The notes under the pieces: model-generated
Told to the model about the DNA's origin: nothing
The model's database searches: none
Seen by the model: only the letters and a program-made list of their open reading frames with translations
NCBI RefSeq assembly: GCF_042651425.1
Contig: NZ_JBHSCW010000010.1
Span: forward strand, 141,081 to 205,080
Source of the DNA: Fodinicurvata halophila
GTDB taxonomy: Bacteria; Pseudomonadota; Alphaproteobacteria; Kiloniellales; DSM-21159
Direction: 5' to 3'
Length of the DNA: 64,000 bases
Made by a program: the position numbers and the translations under genes
Part shown: piece after piece, positions 8,403-15,927 of the stretch
Numbering within the stretch: position 1 is the stretch's first letter
Layout of the letters: each line of letters begins with the position of its first letter

Positions 8403-8537
8403 CCTCACGCTGAGGTGCCCGCGAGAGCGGGCCTCGAAGCGTCTTGGCACAGGCGGCCCGGCTGGTCTCATGCCAATGGCACAGCCGGTGCCAACATGTT
8501 TCGAGGGGCCGCTACCGCGGCCCACCTCAACATGAGG
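8403..8537. repeat. Pair of REP-like palindromes, tail to tail
   Basis: Minus-orientation copy at about 8403-8450 with stem CCCGC/GCGGG, and plus-orientation copy at about 8487-8537 with stem GGCCGC/GCGGCC. The spacer again carries ATGCCAATGGCAC. An ACAAAAAC tract precedes the first and TTCTTAAG follows the second. The 325-base gap after higA contains nothing else recognisable. Confidence 0.85.
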
Positions 8538-8618
8538 TCATTCTTAAGGTGCTGAAAAAACTATTTTTTCGTATCCAGGAATTTGCGTAACCGAAATGAT
8601 AGGACCTTCATTGCGCAC

Positions 8619-8633
8619 CCCGGCACAGCCGGG
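8619..8633 (-). terminator. Weak hairpin after the 123-residue gene
   Basis: CCCGGC and GCCGGG form a perfect 6-bp stem with a 3-base loop, 11 bases beyond the stop of the minus-strand gene. There is no clear U tract, so its role as terminator is tentative. Confidence 0.3.
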
Positions 8634-8644
8634 TCTTCCCAGGT

Positions 8645-9016
8645 TCAGAAGGCGGGGGTGAAGCCGCGCTCGAGGCAGGCCTTGCGCGGCTCGTGGACGG
8701 CGAGAGCGCGCGGGGAGACCTCCCGGAAGGGAATCTGGAGCCGGAAAATCTCGAAGGTGATCATCCCGCTCGTGCAGTTGACGAGGATGTTCACCACATG
8801 CCCGCGATAGGCCATGCCCGTCCGGGTAATATCCAGCTCGGTCCAGTCGATCGGCGTGCCGCTGTAGTCATCGTAGGGTGGCGCGTAGCCGCCGCGGGTG
8901 CGGTCAAAGGCCTGTACATCGAGAAACGTACCGATGGCGAGCAAGGCGACGAGCAGCACGCCGGAAAGGGCGAAGGCGTTACGTGCCAGGTTCATGATCC
9001 TGTGCCGGACCGTCAT
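8645..9016 (-). CDS. Membrane-anchored protein of unknown function
   Basis: A 123-residue protein with one N-terminal hydrophobic segment (about residues 12-32) that acts as signal peptide or anchor; the remainder would be periplasmic. The mature part contains a Tyr/Asp-rich segment (YAPPYDDYSG) and two cysteines (VNCTSG and KACLERG). The start has a strong GGGAGGA site upstream; a second in-frame Met (residue 8) is possible. It follows the nitroreductase gene on the same strand after 45 bases and may be the third gene of that operon. No family is recognised. Confidence 0.65.
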   Translation of the reverse strand: MTVRHRIMNLARNAFALSGVLLVALLAIGTFLDVQAFDRTRGGYAPPYDDYSGTPIDWTELDITRTGMAYRGHVVNILVNCTSGMITFEIFRLQIPFREVSPRALAVHEPRKACLERGFTPAF

Positions 9017-9061
9017 GGTGTCCTCCCTGGTTTGGCCGGCTCTTGAACGCGGGCGCGCTGG

Positions 9062-10264
9062 TCAGGTCACAAGGACCGCGTCGAGCGATCGACGCGGAGA
9101 GAGACGGGCCGGCTCCGCGGCATGGCCGGCCCGGAACACGAAGGTGGGGTGCCAGGCGGCATCGCCGGTCAGGGCGGCCAGCTGTTCGGCCGTGCGCGGC
9201 GGGGCGCCCGTCTGCGCTTCGCGATCCACCCGCTCCGCCGGCTGGTTGAGTGGCTGCGCGACGAGGCCCTTTGACGTGAGCCAGAGATGCAGCCTTTGCC
9301 AGAGCCGCCCCGCCTGGAGCGCCGCGGCCGGATCGTAGAGGTCTGGCACGGCGATCATGCCGAGCAGCGGCGCCGTCGCGACGTGAACCTCGCGGGTGCC
9401 CTTGAGCCATTGCTGGTCCGCCTCCTCGCCGGAGGGCGCGGGCAGGATCTTGGCGAGGGCGTTGAGCAGGGGCGGCAGGCCCACGGCATCGAGGGTCACG
9501 CCGTCGCGATGCTCCTGCACCGCCTGCCAGTCGAAGCGGAACCAGCGGGCACTGTCCCTCGCCATCTGGCGGTCGTCGATGATCGCCTGGGTGCTGGAGA
9601 CGATCAGCTTGCCCAGCCTGTCCCGCTCCGCCTCCGCGCCGGGACCGAAGAGAAACAGCCGCAGGGGTGGATCCGCCGGGACCAGCGCCTGCAGCTCCTC
9701 CTCGAGCCCGCCGGGCAGCGCGCGGGCGGTGTCATAGGCACCGCGATGGGTGTGACGCTCGGGAATGGCCGTGAACAGATCGCTCGTTGCCGCCTGTCCC
9801 GGGGACAGCCCGAGCACCGCCACCCGTTCGAGCGTCTCCTCCCGGGGCCGGGTCAGGGGACGGATAGATGTGGCCGAGACCTCGGCCTCGAGTCCCTGGG
9901 CCCTGGCGGCCTGGACCATGTTTTCCAGGACACAGCCCAGGGACAGCATCATCTCGCGACGGTAGGGGTCGAAGCTGCCCAGGTGACGGCTGTGATCGGC
10001 ATAGAGCGTGATGGTCTCGCCGTCGACCTGGAAGCGCCAGGGCTGGGTGTTGTGTGCATTGGAGGCCAGGATGCCTGCCTTGACCAGGGCCAGCGGGCCC
10101 TCGTCGGCGGGTGGCCAGGACTGCCAGGGGGCATAGGCCGGGCCCTCGCCGACGGCGAACACGCCGTTGTGCCAGCTGCGCCAGGCAAGCCCGCCGCCGG
10201 TGAGGGTGCCCAGTCCCGTCAGGCCTGCCCCCAACAGGCGGCGGCGTGTCATCTCGAATTTCAT
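9062..10264 (-). CDS. Acg-like nitroreductase-family FMN oxidoreductase with Tat signal
   Basis: A 400-residue protein with an N-terminal twin-arginine-type signal (TRRRLLGAG followed by a hydrophobic stretch), so it is probably exported folded with its flavin. The rest fits the Acg/nitroreductase fold: SNAHNTQPWRF near residue 68 is the typical FMN-binding start, and RHTHRGAYD near 175 and the C-terminal QPLNQPAER segment are also characteristic. Acg relatives bind FMN but their substrates are poorly known. The start overlaps the stop of the TetR gene (ATGA), so this is the probable target gene of that regulator. Confidence 0.85.
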   Translation of the reverse strand: MKFEMTRRRLLGAGLTGLGTLTGGGLAWRSWHNGVFAVGEGPAYAPWQSWPPADEGPLALVKAGILASNAHNTQPWRFQVDGETITLYADHSRHLGSFDPYRREMMLSLGCVLENMVQAARAQGLEAEVSATSIRPLTRPREETLERVAVLGLSPGQAATSDLFTAIPERHTHRGAYDTARALPGGLEEELQALVPADPPLRLFLFGPGAEAERDRLGKLIVSSTQAIIDDRQMARDSARWFRFDWQAVQEHRDGVTLDAVGLPPLLNALAKILPAPSGEEADQQWLKGTREVHVATAPLLGMIAVPDLYDPAAALQAGRLWQRLHLWLTSKGLVAQPLNQPAERVDREAQTGAPPRTAEQLAALTGDAAWHPTFVFRAGHAAEPARLSPRRSLDAVLVT

Positions 10265-10944
10265 GGGTCTTGGTCCAGGTTGGTGGCCGGGGAGATCGAG
10301 TCTGCAGACGGATGCGGCAGCTGCACCGCGGCCAGCATGTGCTCCGCAGTCCTGCACAGCTGTGTCCAGCCGGCCTCCGACTGCAGGTCGAGGCCGTTGA
10401 AGACAGACAGGTGACGGCCGCGCGCCGCGAGATAGTTGGCGGCCGCCCCCAGCAGGGTGAGCAGCGGCGCGACCTGGGCCAGGAACTCGGACTCCGCAAC
10501 ACCGAAGCGCTCCGCCAGGCAACGCATCACGGCCAGGCTGCGCTGCTCGCGCACGCTCTCGAGCGCCGCCGTCAGTTCGTTGCGCGCGCTCATTTCCCAG
10601 GCGATCACCTCCAGGGTCACGGGATGGCGGCGCAGGAAGGCGACATGACGCTCGAACACACGAGCCAGGGTCTGCGCCAGCGCGTCCGAACTGTCCGGGT
10701 CGGGCAGCGGCTCGGCCAGCAGGTCGTCGACCCGCCACCAGAAGTCGCCGGCCTCGGCATAGGCCGTCAGCAGGCCGGACAGCCCGCCGAAATAGCGATA
10801 GATCAGAACCTTGTCGACGCCGGCGCGGCGCGCGAGCGCGTTGATGCCGACGCCCGCGAAACCCTCGTCCAGAATGACGGCCTCGACAGCCTGGATCAGG
10901 CTGGTTTCGGTCGTGTCCCGGTCGCGGGGAGCGGTGTCGTTCAT
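10261..10944 (-). CDS. TetR-family repressor
   Basis: A 227-residue regulator with a TetR N-terminal DNA-binding domain at about residues 12-60 (AVILDEGFAGVGINALARRAGVDKVLIYRYFG, written here in part: GINALARRAGVDK). The larger C-terminal domain is helical and would bind a small ligand. I use the ATG at 10944, the only start that places the HTH at the usual distance; an upstream in-frame extension runs into operator and REP sequence. Two palindromes directly upstream look like its operators. It is translationally coupled to the Acg-like oxidoreductase, suggesting ligand-relieved autoregulation of this pair. Confidence 0.88.
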   Translation of the reverse strand: MNDTAPRDRDTTETSLIQAVEAVILDEGFAGVGINALARRAGVDKVLIYRYFGGLSGLLTAYAEAGDFWWRVDDLLAEPLPDPDSSDALAQTLARVFERHVAFLRRHPVTLEVIAWEMSARNELTAALESVREQRSLAVMRCLAERFGVAESEFLAQVAPLLTLLGAAANYLAARGRHLSVFNGLDLQSEAGWTQLCRTAEHMLAAVQLPHPSADSISPATNLDQDP

Positions 10945-10957
10945 GCTGCAAGCCTTT

Positions 10958-10999
10958 ATGTCACTGATGAGTGACATTGTATAGTCACCGGATGGTGAC
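10958..10999 (-). promoter_or_regulatory. Two tandem palindromic operators for the TetR regulator
   Basis: ATGTCACT-GATG-AGTGACAT (10958-10977) and GTCACC-GGAT-GGTGAC (10984-10999) are near-identical palindromes whose centres lie about 24 bases apart, just upstream of the TetR start. Spacing of about two helical turns suits two dimers on one face of the DNA. Assignment to the adjacent TetR protein is inferred from position. Confidence 0.7.
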
Positions 11000-11076
11000 A
11001 TGTCAAGGCCTGTCGCTGGATACTTCAGGCACGGCTTCGATGCAGGCTGGGCTGGGCTCAAGCCAACGGCATAGCC

Positions 11077-11211
11077 GGTGCCGGCATTCTTCGAGGGCGT
11101 ACTGAGCACGCCGCCTCAGAATGAGGATAGGTTTAAGGTACTGATATAAAACAAAAAAATGACTCACGCTGAGGTGCTCGCGTTAGCGGGCCTCGAAGCG
11201 TCTCGGCGCAG
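11077..11211. repeat. Pair of REP-like palindromes, head to head
   Basis: Plus copy at about 11077-11126 (stem GCGTACT/AGCACGC, imperfect) and minus copy at about 11161-11211 (stem GCTCGC/GCGGGC). Between them is an A-rich tract (AAAACAAAAAAA). The 354-base gap upstream of the TetR gene holds these and the operators only. Confidence 0.8.
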
Positions 11212-11298
11212 GTGGTGCGTCCGGGCTCGCCTTTATACGTGGCGCCGTGCCCGCCTGCGCATGGCTTCTGCACGTGCGGACGGACCGGATCGGCGCCG

Positions 11299-11532
11299 TC
11301 AGGAGGCGTCGGTGGAGGGCCGTGCGTCCCGGGACTTCGAGCTGGAGGGGCAGAAGACGCGGCAGAGCATGCGGGTCAGCGCGTTGCCGCGGCGGCCGGT
11401 TTCTGGCTTGCCGGTTGGGCCGGCCGGGGTGGCTCCGCCTTCGGCTTCCCAGTCGCTGACGGCTTCGCTGTCCGGGGACTTGCCGGACGCGCCCTTGGAC
11501 GGGCCGGCGGACGTGGTCTTGCGGGAGGTCAT
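11299..11532 (-). CDS. Small Ser/Lys-rich protein of unknown function
   Basis: A 77-residue, low-complexity protein rich in Ser, Thr, Gly, Pro and charged residues, with one LTRMLCRVFCPSS segment near the C-terminus. No signal peptide or membrane segment. An AGGAGA site lies 8 bases before the ATG, which is the main reason for calling it. It is the last of three tandem small genes on this strand (spacing 41 and 62 bases). Confidence 0.45.
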   Translation of the reverse strand: MTSRKTTSAGPSKGASGKSPDSEAVSDWEAEGGATPAGPTGKPETGRRGNALTRMLCRVFCPSSSKSRDARPSTDAS

Positions 11533-11573
11533 GTGGGGTCTCCTGGTGTGAGGGGATGTGCGGCGCCGGGGGG

Positions 11574-11720
11574 TCAGCGCGCGGTGGCTGTCTTGCGGGG
11601 CGCGCCGCCGGTCGGGCTGGGCCTGGGCGGGGCGCCGAAGGGTGAGTTGGCGGCCTGCGGCGTCTTGACCTGCTTGGGTTTTCGGGGCTCGCGCCCGCTA
11701 CGTTTCTGGCCTTTCGCCAT
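11574..11720 (-). CDS. 48-residue basic protein
   Basis: Starts MAKGQKRSGREPRKPKQ and is rich in Lys, Arg and Pro throughout, ending in KTATAR. It is too short to place in a family with certainty, but short MAKGQ-type basic proteins are widespread in alphaproteobacteria. An AAAGGAT site precedes the start. It is the middle one of three tandem small genes. Nucleic-acid binding is a guess from composition only. Confidence 0.6.
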   Translation of the reverse strand: MAKGQKRSGREPRKPKQVKTPQAANSPFGAPPRPSPTGGAPRKTATAR

Positions 11721-11782
11721 GGGAGTATCCTTTCCGGGTGTTTTGCGCGCTGTTCACGCGCGTGTGAGTGAAGGGGTGTGCG

Positions 11783-12061
11783 TCAGGCGGAGGGCGCGTC
11801 TTTGTGCGCCCGGTCGCGGGTCAGCGCGGCCTGCAGCTTCAGATGATCGATCGCGATCGTCTCGCGCGGCTTGCGGCCCGAGGTGACGGCCGGCAAACGG
11901 ATGAAGGTGGCCACGCGGCGATAGGCCACCCAGGTTGCGCCGGCAATCACCTCCTCATCCTCCTCGACGGCGTAATCGCCGGCGGGCTGGAGGCCGTCGA
12001 GGCCATCCAGGGCGAAGGGCGCGAAGAAGTGAACGATCCTTTGGCGTGTGCGGGTGGCCAT
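11783..12061 (-). CDS. Small conserved-type protein (LDGLDG motif)
   Basis: A 92-residue cytoplasmic protein beginning MATRTRQRIVHF, followed by FALDGLDGLQPAGDY and VEEDEE. This arrangement occurs in uncharacterised short alphaproteobacterial proteins; no function is known to me. The ATG at 12061 is preceded by GAAGGA. It heads a row of three small genes on the minus strand and lies 150 bases downstream of the GNAT gene on the same strand. Confidence 0.7.
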   Translation of the reverse strand: MATRTRQRIVHFFAPFALDGLDGLQPAGDYAVEEDEEVIAGATWVAYRRVATFIRLPAVTSGRKPRETIAIDHLKLQAALTRDRAHKDAPSA

Positions 12062-12211
12062 GGGCCATGTCCTTCGCCCGGGCGCAGCAAACGCTGTCCG
12101 GGCCGGTCTCGTGGAATGCGGGGAAGGGGCGGCGGCGCGGATTCTGGCACCGTGCGGCGCCGGACCCTTGGCCTGCATATCAATCGACAGAGACTGCCGC
12201 GCAAATGCGGT

Positions 12212-12775
12212 TTATTTAAGGCCCTGTTTCGCGGGGCCCGGCGGCTGGCCGTCGCCCAGGCCGAGCGCGCGCTGCATCAGCACGGTGTCGAGCCAGCGGC
12301 CGTGCTTCCAGCCCACCGAGCGGAACGTGCCCACCAGGGTGAAGCCCATGGCCTCGTGCAGGGCGATGGAGGCGCGGTTGGCGGAATCGCCGATCACGGC
12401 CACCATCTGGCGGAAGTCGCGCGCCGCGCACTCGGCGACCAGCTGGCTCAGCAGGGCGCGGCCGACCCCGCCGCCGCGGGTGTCCGCGCTGACATAGACC
12501 GAGCTTTCCACGGTGCCGGCATAGGCCGGGCGCGGACGATAGGCGCCGGCGTAGGCAAAGCCGATCACCGCGCCGTCGCGCAGCGCCACGATGTGGGGAT
12601 AGCCGGCGGCCAGCAGCGCCGCGCGCCGCGCTGCCATCTCGTCTTCGCCGGGCGGCGCCAGCTCGAAGCTGCCGGTGCCGTGCCGCACCGCCTCGCCATA
12701 GATCGCGGTGATCGCCGGGATGTCGTCGTCCCGGCTGGCCCGGATCTCCGGCGCCGTGAGCGTGGCGGCTGTCAT
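12212..12775 (-). CDS. GNAT N-acetyltransferase, phosphinothricin/methionine-sulfone type
   Basis: A 187-residue acetyltransferase of the GNAT superfamily. The opening IRASRDDDIPAITAIYGEAV and the middle ESSVYVSADTRGGGVGRALL (acetyl-CoA loop R/Q-x-x-G-x-G/A near residue 100) with IGDSANRASIALHE and GFTLVG match the Pat/MddA/YwnH group. That group acetylates phosphinothricin, methionine sulfone or similar amino acids. The ATG at 12775 has AGGGA upstream and gives the standard family length. It is cytosolic and stands alone, with a possible link to the small genes downstream. Confidence 0.9.
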   Translation of the reverse strand: MTAATLTAPEIRASRDDDIPAITAIYGEAVRHGTGSFELAPPGEDEMAARRAALLAAGYPHIVALRDGAVIGFAYAGAYRPRPAYAGTVESSVYVSADTRGGGVGRALLSQLVAECAARDFRQMVAVIGDSANRASIALHEAMGFTLVGTFRSVGWKHGRWLDTVLMQRALGLGDGQPPGPAKQGLK

Positions 12776-12904
12776 GCTGGTGCGTCCCTGCTGTGCCCGA
12801 TGGGGAAAGGATACGAAGCGCCGGCGGAGGTGCAAGGGGGTTGGCGGGTGCTTTCAGAAAACAAGTTGGGCTGGAAAGGCATGCAGATGGCGTCCGTCTG
12901 CCCC

Positions 12905-14035
12905 CTACTCCAACCGTTCCAGCAGGCCGGCGATCACGCGGCAGCGGGGCTCCAGGGAGCTGACCAGCAGGTGCTCCTCGTGGGTGTGGGGGCCGCCGCC
13001 GCAGACACCCAGGCCGTCCAGGGTGGGGATTTCCAGGGCGCCGGTGAAGTTGCCGTCGCTGCCGCCGCCGAACTGGCCGTGCTCCAGGGTCAGGCCCTGT
13101 TCGGCGGCGATCGCGCGCGCCGTTTCATAGAGGTTCAGAGTGCCCGCGTGCGGCTTGAACAGCGGGCGCACCGGGCCTTCCTCGACCTCGATGTGTCGGT
13201 CCTCGCCCTGTTCGGCCAGGCCCAGGACGCGGGCGCGCACCTCCTCCATGTCGGCCTCGGTGGGGGCGACGCAGAGCAGCTGGGCGCTGCACTCGATGGG
13301 CATGACGTTGGCGAAGGTGCCGCCCTGGATGACGCCCACGGAATAGGTCACGCCGCGCGCGAAGTCGGACCAGGAATCCACCTGCTGGATCACCCGGGCC
13401 ATCTGGCTGATGGCGCTGCGCCCGGCGCGGTTGTCGGCGCCGGCATGGGCCGGGCGGCCGTGACAGCGCAACAGGAAGCGCAGGAAGGCATGGCGGCCGG
13501 TCACCAGCTTGCCCTCGCGCGACGGCTCGGGCACCAGGACGTGGCGGTGCCGCCGCGCCTCGGCCTCGATCAGCGGGCGTGAACTGGGCGTGCCGACCTC
13601 CTCGTCGGGGATGACCATGACGGTGACGGGCAGCTTCGGGCGCCCGCCGTCGCGCAGCACCTGGCGCAGGGCGTGGACGGCCAGGTAGAGGCCGCCCTTC
13701 ATGTCGAAGATGCCGGGGCCATAGACCCGGTCGCCCGCGCGCCGGATGGGCAGGGGACCGTCCAGCGTGCCCTCGGGGTGCACCGTGTCCACATGCCCCA
13801 GGATCAGGATGCCCGGCCCCTCCATCTGCCCCGGGAAGCGCGCCAGCAGCACGTCGCCGTAGCCCTGGCCCTGATCGACGCGCTCGATGGCGCCGCCCAG
13901 GGCGCTGAGCTCGCCCTCCACGGTGTCGACCATGCGGTTGACGGCTTCGCGGTTGTAGCTGGGGCTTTCGATGGCGACCCAGTCCAGGAGGCCGGAGAGG
14001 ATGGAGTCGGGGTTGAAGGCGTTGGATCGGGTCAT
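12905..14035 (-). CDS. M20-family metallopeptidase (glutamate carboxypeptidase type)
   Basis: A 376-residue zinc peptidase of family M20. Predicted metal ligands and catalytic residues are H81 and D83 (GHVDTVHP), D111 (GIFDMKGG), E145/E146 (IPDEEVG), E170 (VPEPS) and a C-terminal His in GGPHTHEEH. The dimerisation domain lies at about residues 180-290. CPG2-like enzymes remove C-terminal glutamate or process dipeptides. No signal peptide is seen, so it is probably cytoplasmic. It stands alone, upstream of the accessory island. Confidence 0.9.
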   Translation of the reverse strand: MTRSNAFNPDSILSGLLDWVAIESPSYNREAVNRMVDTVEGELSALGGAIERVDQGQGYGDVLLARFPGQMEGPGILILGHVDTVHPEGTLDGPLPIRRAGDRVYGPGIFDMKGGLYLAVHALRQVLRDGGRPKLPVTVMVIPDEEVGTPSSRPLIEAEARRHRHVLVPEPSREGKLVTGRHAFLRFLLRCHGRPAHAGADNRAGRSAISQMARVIQQVDSWSDFARGVTYSVGVIQGGTFANVMPIECSAQLLCVAPTEADMEEVRARVLGLAEQGEDRHIEVEEGPVRPLFKPHAGTLNLYETARAIAAEQGLTLEHGQFGGGSDGNFTGALEIPTLDGLGVCGGGPHTHEEHLLVSSLEPRCRVIAGLLERLE

Positions 14036-14289
14036 GGGGGCCGCCGGTGGTTCGGTTGGAAGGCAGGTGGGACGCTTGACCGGAGAGCGGCCTGGCGCAG
14101 TTCGTTCTTGGCGTTGCGCGCTTGGGGGCGATGTTAACGCTGCGTCCCGGGCAGGGACAGCAGCAATTGCAAGCGCGTGCCGGTTTCCGCCATCGCTTTT
14201 TATACGCGCAGTGCGGCTGCCGAGCAGGGGTGTCTGGATGAAGGGGCCGTCATGGCGTGAAGTCTCTTGTTCTTGATATGCGCTTATAG

Positions 14290-14307
14290 TGACGCTATAT
14301 TACGTCA
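14290..14307 (+). promoter_or_regulatory. Promoter/operator region of the Xre-RES pair
   Basis: TGACG (14290-14294) and CGTCA (14303-14307) flank TATATTA, so a candidate -10 element (TATATT) sits inside an inverted repeat 35-52 bases before the antitoxin start. Autorepression by the Xre antitoxin is the usual arrangement and is inferred here. The 306-base gap upstream shows nothing else. Confidence 0.5.
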
Positions 14308-14341
14308 GTAAAAGCGGCATTCTATGTGACGGGAGAAGGTC

Positions 14342-14692
14342 ATGAACCTGGCACAATACTCCGACGAGGGGTACTTCGCGCCGCGCAAGATCGCGGACGC
14401 CCTGCGCACCACCAGTGACGAGATTGCCCGCACGGTCGGCCTGGGCAAGGACGCGGTCCAGCGCCGCGATCGCATCCGCTCGAACAAGACACAGCGGCGG
14501 CTGCGTGAGATGGTCGAGGTGATCAACAAGGTCGAGCCGCGCTTCGGGTCCCTGCTGATCGCCTATGCCTGGTATCGTTCGGAGCCGCTGGCCGGTTTCT
14601 CGGGCCAGACCGCCATGCAGCTTGTGCGCGAGGGCCGCGCGAACGAAGTGCTCGACTATATCGACGCCGTCGATGCCGGTGTGCACGCCTGA
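14342..14692 (+). CDS. Xre/MbcA/ParS-type antitoxin
   Basis: A 116-residue protein with an N-terminal helical DNA-binding region (ADALRTTSDEIARTVGLGKDAVQRRDR) and a C-terminal toxin-binding domain (WYRSEPLAGFSGQTAMQLVREGRANEVLDYID, given here in pieces). The GFSGQTAMQL and REGRANEV motifs are characteristic of the ParS/MbcA toxin-binding domain. It neutralises the RES-domain toxin encoded 8 bases downstream and probably represses the operon through the inverted repeat upstream. Confidence 0.9.
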   Translation: MNLAQYSDEGYFAPRKIADALRTTSDEIARTVGLGKDAVQRRDRIRSNKTQRRLREMVEVINKVEPRFGSLLIAYAWYRSEPLAGFSGQTAMQLVREGRANEVLDYIDAVDAGVHA

Positions 14693-14700
14693 TCAGCAGC

Positions 14701-15195
14701 ATGAACTATCGCGGCAAGCTCTATCGCGCGCTGAATCCCGTTCATGCACGCCAGCCCCTGTCCGGACGGGGCGCCGAACTTCACGGCGGCCGTTTCAATT
14801 CGAAAGGCCTGCCGGCGCTCTATGCCTCCCTGACCGTGATGACGGCGCTGCGCGAGGCCAACCAGGTGGGCAGCCTTCAGCCCACGACGCTCGTCTGTTA
14901 CGAGGCAGACATCGAAAGCGTCTTTGACGGCCGCGAATCGGCCGCGCTCGAGGCCAGGGGCATGACCTTGCAGGCCCTGGCTGACCCGACCTGGCGCGAC
15001 CAGATGAAAGCCAGCGGGGACGCGAAGACCCAAATCTTTGCACGCCAACTCATTGATGAGGGCTATCACGCCCTGCTTGTCCGGAGCTTTGCCCCCGGCG
15101 CAACGGAACAGGACCTGAACCTGGTCCTCTGGCGCTGGGGAAATGCCGCCCCGGCGCGCTTGAGCCTGATCGATGACGAGAACCGTCTGGCGTGA
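14701..15195 (+). CDS. RES-domain toxin (NAD+-degrading)
   Basis: A 164-residue RES-family protein. Characteristic parts are YRALNP near residue 9, GGRFNSKGLPALYAS at about 31-45, TALREAN near 55 and a C-terminal SFAPG. The named R, Y, E and S positions correspond to the NAD+-binding pocket of RES toxins, which degrade cellular NAD+ and arrest growth. Cytoplasmic and encoded just behind its antitoxin, so this is a type II toxin-antitoxin module of the Xre-RES/MbcTA class. It marks the left border of an accessory island. Confidence 0.92.
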   Translation: MNYRGKLYRALNPVHARQPLSGRGAELHGGRFNSKGLPALYASLTVMTALREANQVGSLQPTTLVCYEADIESVFDGRESAALEARGMTLQALADPTWRDQMKASGDAKTQIFARQLIDEGYHALLVRSFAPGATEQDLNLVLWRWGNAAPARLSLIDDENRLA

Positions 15196-15384
15196 TGGTC
15201 CGCTACAACGTCGGCTGCCGGGATGAGGAGGTCTGCACCTGAAGAAGGTGGATGAGGATTATTTTGGGTAAATGCTCTAGCTGGACAGTCCAGGAATCAA
15301 CCTGGCAGAGCGTCAGAGGCTGCTCTTCTCATTCGCTGTCGGGTTTGGTTAAGTGAGCCGGAGATATGACAGCCGGGGGCGAGC

Positions 15385-15693
15385 ATGACCGTTTGGCACT
15401 TTGTGGATGATGATGCGGGTTACCTGGATTGGCTCAAACAACACCCCTTTGGCTTTGTGGTGAACCTGCGCCGTAGCTTCGATCCAGATTATGTCGTTCT
15501 TCATTGTGCCAGTTGCGTCTCGATCCAACGATACCCGAAAATGAAGAGCGAACCCGGAGGCTTTACCGAACGCGGCTATACAAAGCTCTGCGGCGAGTCT
15601 CTAGGCTCTCTTGAGCAGGAATTGGAACGGTTCACAACACGGCCCGAGCCGTTCTCCAAACGTTGTTCCCTCTGCATGCCTAAATCGGAGTAG
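15385..15693 (+). CDS. 102-residue protein with Cys motifs, unknown function
   Basis: A small cytoplasmic protein with Trp/Phe-rich N-terminus (LDWLKQHPFGFVVNLRRS), a central VVLHCASC segment, FTERGYTKLC near residue 65 and a terminal CSLC. The Cys/His pattern hints at a small metal-binding or HNH-like fold, but no catalytic motif is certain. Related short proteins with the same L-W-L...GFV-N-R order are familiar from restriction or defence neighbourhoods, which I recall only vaguely. It lies between the RES toxin and a PD-(D/E)XK protein on the same strand. Confidence 0.7.
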   Translation: MTVWHFVDDDAGYLDWLKQHPFGFVVNLRRSFDPDYVVLHCASCVSIQRYPKMKSEPGGFTERGYTKLCGESLGSLEQELERFTTRPEPFSKRCSLCMPKSE

Positions 15694-15927
15694 GGCTCTC
15701 GCTCCCAGCTCGTTAGATGATTCTTCCGACAGTGGGAAATAGGGACCGACATTAACCATCCCGTCATTGCCCGAAGATCTATGAAGGCCATGCACTCTAC
15801 GCTGAGGCATAGCCGTCGCCCGTGAACAATCCGCCTGAAATAAGCATCAATTGCGCCGTACTCGTAAAGATGGTAGAGGCTAAGAAAGAAATACAACGAT
15901 AAATTCCGGATCATCCAGGGGGCTTCC

